Part shown: positions 6,028 to 7,605 of the stretch, one piece after another
How positions within the stretch are numbered: position 1 is the first letter of the stretch
Layout: each line of letters begins with the position of its first letter
Assembly (NCBI GenBank): GCA_031413635.1
Contig: JANOFM010000276.1
Location: 1-7,605, forward strand
Origin: SZUA-430 sp031413635
GTDB taxonomy: Bacteria; Pseudomonadota; Alphaproteobacteria; Micropepsales; Micropepsaceae
DNA: 7,605 bases
Direction: 5' to 3'
The notes under the pieces: model-generated
Told to the model about the DNA's origin: nothing
The model's database searches: none
What the model saw: only the letters and a program-made list of their open reading frames with translations
Position numbers and translations under genes: made by a program

Positions 6028-7354
6028 CTTGAGCACGGGCCCAATTGACGAGCGTGCCAGCATATTCCGGAACGTACTTCGTCCAGCCGTCCGCAGGCGA
6101 TTGCGGCACGATTTTGAAGACATGATCGGCGTTGGCGAACATTTTGAGCGTGACTTTGGTGTTGCCGGTCGATTTTAGCGCGGCGACGATGGCATCGGCG
6201 CTGCGCACCGGCGGAACACGTTCGTCGTGCGTGCCGAAGACGAGCAACACGGGTGCGCGGACCTGCCGCCAATAGTCGAGCGGACGGTAGGCGGCGCCCC
6301 ATTTGGACAAAGCCCAATAAGGATCGCCGGGCGGGGGCGGCGCGAAATACCAGGTGCGGTTGCCGAACTCCTTGCCCATGGCGTCTAGGGTATCGCGGCT
6401 TTTGCCGCGGTAGACGACCTCGACGATCTCGCGCACGAAGCGCCGTGCGTCGTCTCGCTCGGCATCCGGCAGTTCGGGAACGCCGATCGAGTTTTCGATG
6501 CTGAAGGCCTCCGCTTCCGCCGGATCGAGGCCGCAGGCAGCCGAGGCGATGATAAACCCAAGGGTGGGTTCACCCACCGCCACCAGCGGCGAAATGCTGC
6601 CGCCCCGGCCGCGGCCGTAGACACCGATGTTCGTCGGATCGACTTCCGGTTGGGTCTGAAGGAAGCGGACCGCGGCGACGGCATCACCGGCCAAGTCTTC
6701 GACACTCGATTGGCGCCAATCGCCGGTCGACTTTCCGACGCCGCGCTTGTCATGGCTGAGGGTGACAAAACCCTGCGATGCGAATTTCTTGGCCAGGTAG
6801 CGCGATGCCTCGCGCCCCTCGGCGCCCGCGTCGTGGAGAAACACCACGGCAGCGTGGCGGCCCGGACCCTCGGGCAGCATCAATTCGCCGGCCAGGGCGA
6901 CGTCGCCGTTCGCAAACGCCACGTCCTTCTTGACGATTGCGGGGGGAGCGGCGGTGCGCGCGAGCTGGAACGTGCCCGCGACTTTACCTTCCGCGAAGGT
7001 CCCCGCGAGTTCATCTCCCGTTAGCGTTCCGTCGAACACCGTTGGCGCCGCGTTGCCGGTCAACACGAAGCGAACTCTCGCCCGTGTCACACGGACTTCG
7101 CTGAATGGAACCTCCGCGATCTGAAGTGCGTCGGAATCGAAAGCGCCGGTGTAGCGGTCGTTCGAACGCTCAAACGCAACGGTGACGGCAAGCGGATCTC
7201 CCGCCTTGGTCCAGGTGCCCGACCAATGACCAGCCAATTCATCGGCACGCGCGCCGTCGATCGCCGATAGTTGGAAGCCGATCACCAAGCAACCGAGGAA
7301 GACTTTTACGTTCACGCCGCAACCACAAAGGATTTCAAAGCAGGGGTTGCGCAT
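6023..7354 (-). CDS. secreted alpha/beta hydrolase with altered nucleophile elbow
   Basis: 443 residues from the ATG at 7354. A signal peptide (hydrophobic core about 18-31, likely cleavage after ARA at 37) is followed by a beta-rich N-terminal domain (about 38-133) and an alpha/beta hydrolase domain (about 145-443) of the S9/S33-like type. Family landmarks are AVVFLHDAGAEG (169-180, oxyanion region), LSHDKRGVGKSTGDW (199-213), catalytic Asp377 in FGTHDERVPP and catalytic His411 in NADHVF. The nucleophile elbow, normally GHSQGG or similar, reads GRGRGG (247-252), so the Ser position is Gly249. The protein may be inactive, bind ligand only, or act differently. An in-frame GTG at 7315 would give a compact 23-residue signal peptide and would fit the candidate promoter better; no clear Shine-Dalgarno supports either start. 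Fold assignment is firm, activity uncertain. Confidence 0.88.
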   Translation of the reverse strand: MRNPCFEILCGCGVNVKVFLGCLVIGFQLSAIDGARADELAGHWSGTWTKAGDPLAVTVAFERSNDRYTGAFDSDALQIAEVPFSEVRVTRARVRFVLTGNAAPTVFDGTLTGDELAGTFAEGKVAGTFQLARTAAPPAIVKKDVAFANGDVALAGELMLPEGPGRHAAVVFLHDAGAEGREASRYLAKKFASQGFVTLSHDKRGVGKSTGDWRQSSVEDLAGDAVAAVRFLQTQPEVDPTNIGVYGRGRGGSISPLVAVGEPTLGFIIASAACGLDPAEAEAFSIENSIGVPELPDAERDDARRFVREIVEVVYRGKSRDTLDAMGKEFGNRTWYFAPPPPGDPYWALSKWGAAYRPLDYWRQVRAPVLLVFGTHDERVPPVRSADAIVAALKSTGNTKVTLKMFANADHVFKIVPQSPADGWTKYVPEYAGTLVNWARAQD

Positions 7355-7382
7355 CGGAGCGCAAGTCGACGAAGCTTGTCAA
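7353..7382 (-). promoter_or_regulatory. candidate promoter for the hydrolase gene
   Basis: On the minus strand a perfect -35 box TTGACA (7382 to 7377) is followed, with an 18-bp spacer, by TCCGAT (7358 to 7353), a weak -10 box (3 of 6). If used, transcription would start near 7346, downstream of the ATG at 7354, and translation would have to begin at the GTG at 7315. Confidence 0.35.
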
Positions 7383-7419
7383 TCGTTTGCGCAGGCGCCG
7401 GTCGTGCATTTTTCAAGCG

Positions 7420-7450
7420 ATTGCAAACTGCGCACTATTGCAAACTGCGC
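7420..7450. repeat. 14-bp direct repeat, 17-bp period, at the end of the upstream gene
   Basis: ATTGCAAACTGCGC occurs exactly at 7420-7433 and 7437-7450. The right copy encodes the last residues (RSLQ) and part of the stop of the minus-strand gene entering from the right edge. The left copy lies just beyond the stop. Position and size resemble the tandem repeat at the meaB end. Confidence 0.85.
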
Positions 7451-7605
7451 GCCGGAGGCGGCGCATCGCTATCGAGGTCCATTTCGTCGGGCGGCATTAG
7501 GTCGATCGAGCGCGCGGCGTCCGAGGGGATGTCCTTAATCTCGACCTCGCGGAGCTTGCGTTCCACAGCGCGGGTGCGGCGGCCGGCGGTGACCACGGTG
7601 TCGTG
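7435..7605 (-). CDS. 3' end of a gene entering from the right edge, possibly rmuC
   Basis: Fifty-six codons and a TAG stop (7437 to 7435) are visible on the minus strand, open to the window edge. The segment has a basic helical part, RRTRAVERKLREVEIKD, then an acidic, proline-rich tail ending in PPPARSLQ. The pattern loosely resembles the C-terminus of the DNA recombination protein RmuC, which ends in a basic helix of the form AR+F+EL and a variable tail. This rests on weak similarity from memory. Reading-frame openness and codon character support a real gene, but the product is not secure. It runs in the same direction as the hydrolase gene, 80 bp upstream of its ATG. Confidence 0.6.
   Translation of the reverse strand, partial: HDTVVTAGRRTRAVERKLREVEIKDIPSDAARSIDLMPPDEMDLDSDAPPPARSLQ

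Overview
The window is a 7.6 kb stretch of GC-rich chromosomal DNA that reads as an alphaproteobacterium. Supporting signs are the L28 ribosomal protein type, a CTTGAC-type promoter, a DUF3108 protein near rpmB, and dense coding with G/C-rich third codon positions. No RNA genes, insertion sequences, CRISPR arrays or phage genes were seen. It looks like ordinary chromosomal core and accessory sequence rather than an island.

Layout, left to right. (1) Minus strand: rpmB (ribosomal protein L28, 3' end cut by the window edge). Its sigma70-type promoter is built inside a 16-bp tandem repeat that starts at the end of the next gene. (2) Minus strand: a MeaB/ArgK-type GTPase, the chaperone of B12-dependent methylmalonyl-CoA mutase, without its mutase in view. 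(3) Plus strand, divergent from meaB: an exported DUF3108 protein. (4) Minus strand, convergent with DUF3108 and separated by a hairpin: a TerC-family membrane protein. (5) Plus strand, divergent from terC across a 261-bp regulatory gap with a 24-bp perfect inverted repeat: an 844-residue membrane protein with about seven transmembrane segments and a C-terminal patatin-like phospholipase domain. (6) Minus strand, tail to tail with the patatin gene (2-nt gap): a secreted alpha/beta hydrolase whose nucleophile serine position reads as glycine. (7) Minus strand: the last 56 codons of another gene, possibly rmuC, ending in a 14-bp direct repeat.

The genes do not form one obvious pathway, and nearly every neighbour pair is divergent or convergent. 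The clearest themes are envelope and lipid functions (patatin-like membrane protein, exported hydrolase, exported DUF3108, TerC) next to two housekeeping genes. The most unusual signals are the altered catalytic elbow of the hydrolase, the membrane-patatin architecture with its charged His-rich loop, the inverted repeat between terC and the patatin gene, and the repeat-embedded rpmB promoter. I did not find convincing evidence of an entirely new multi-gene system.
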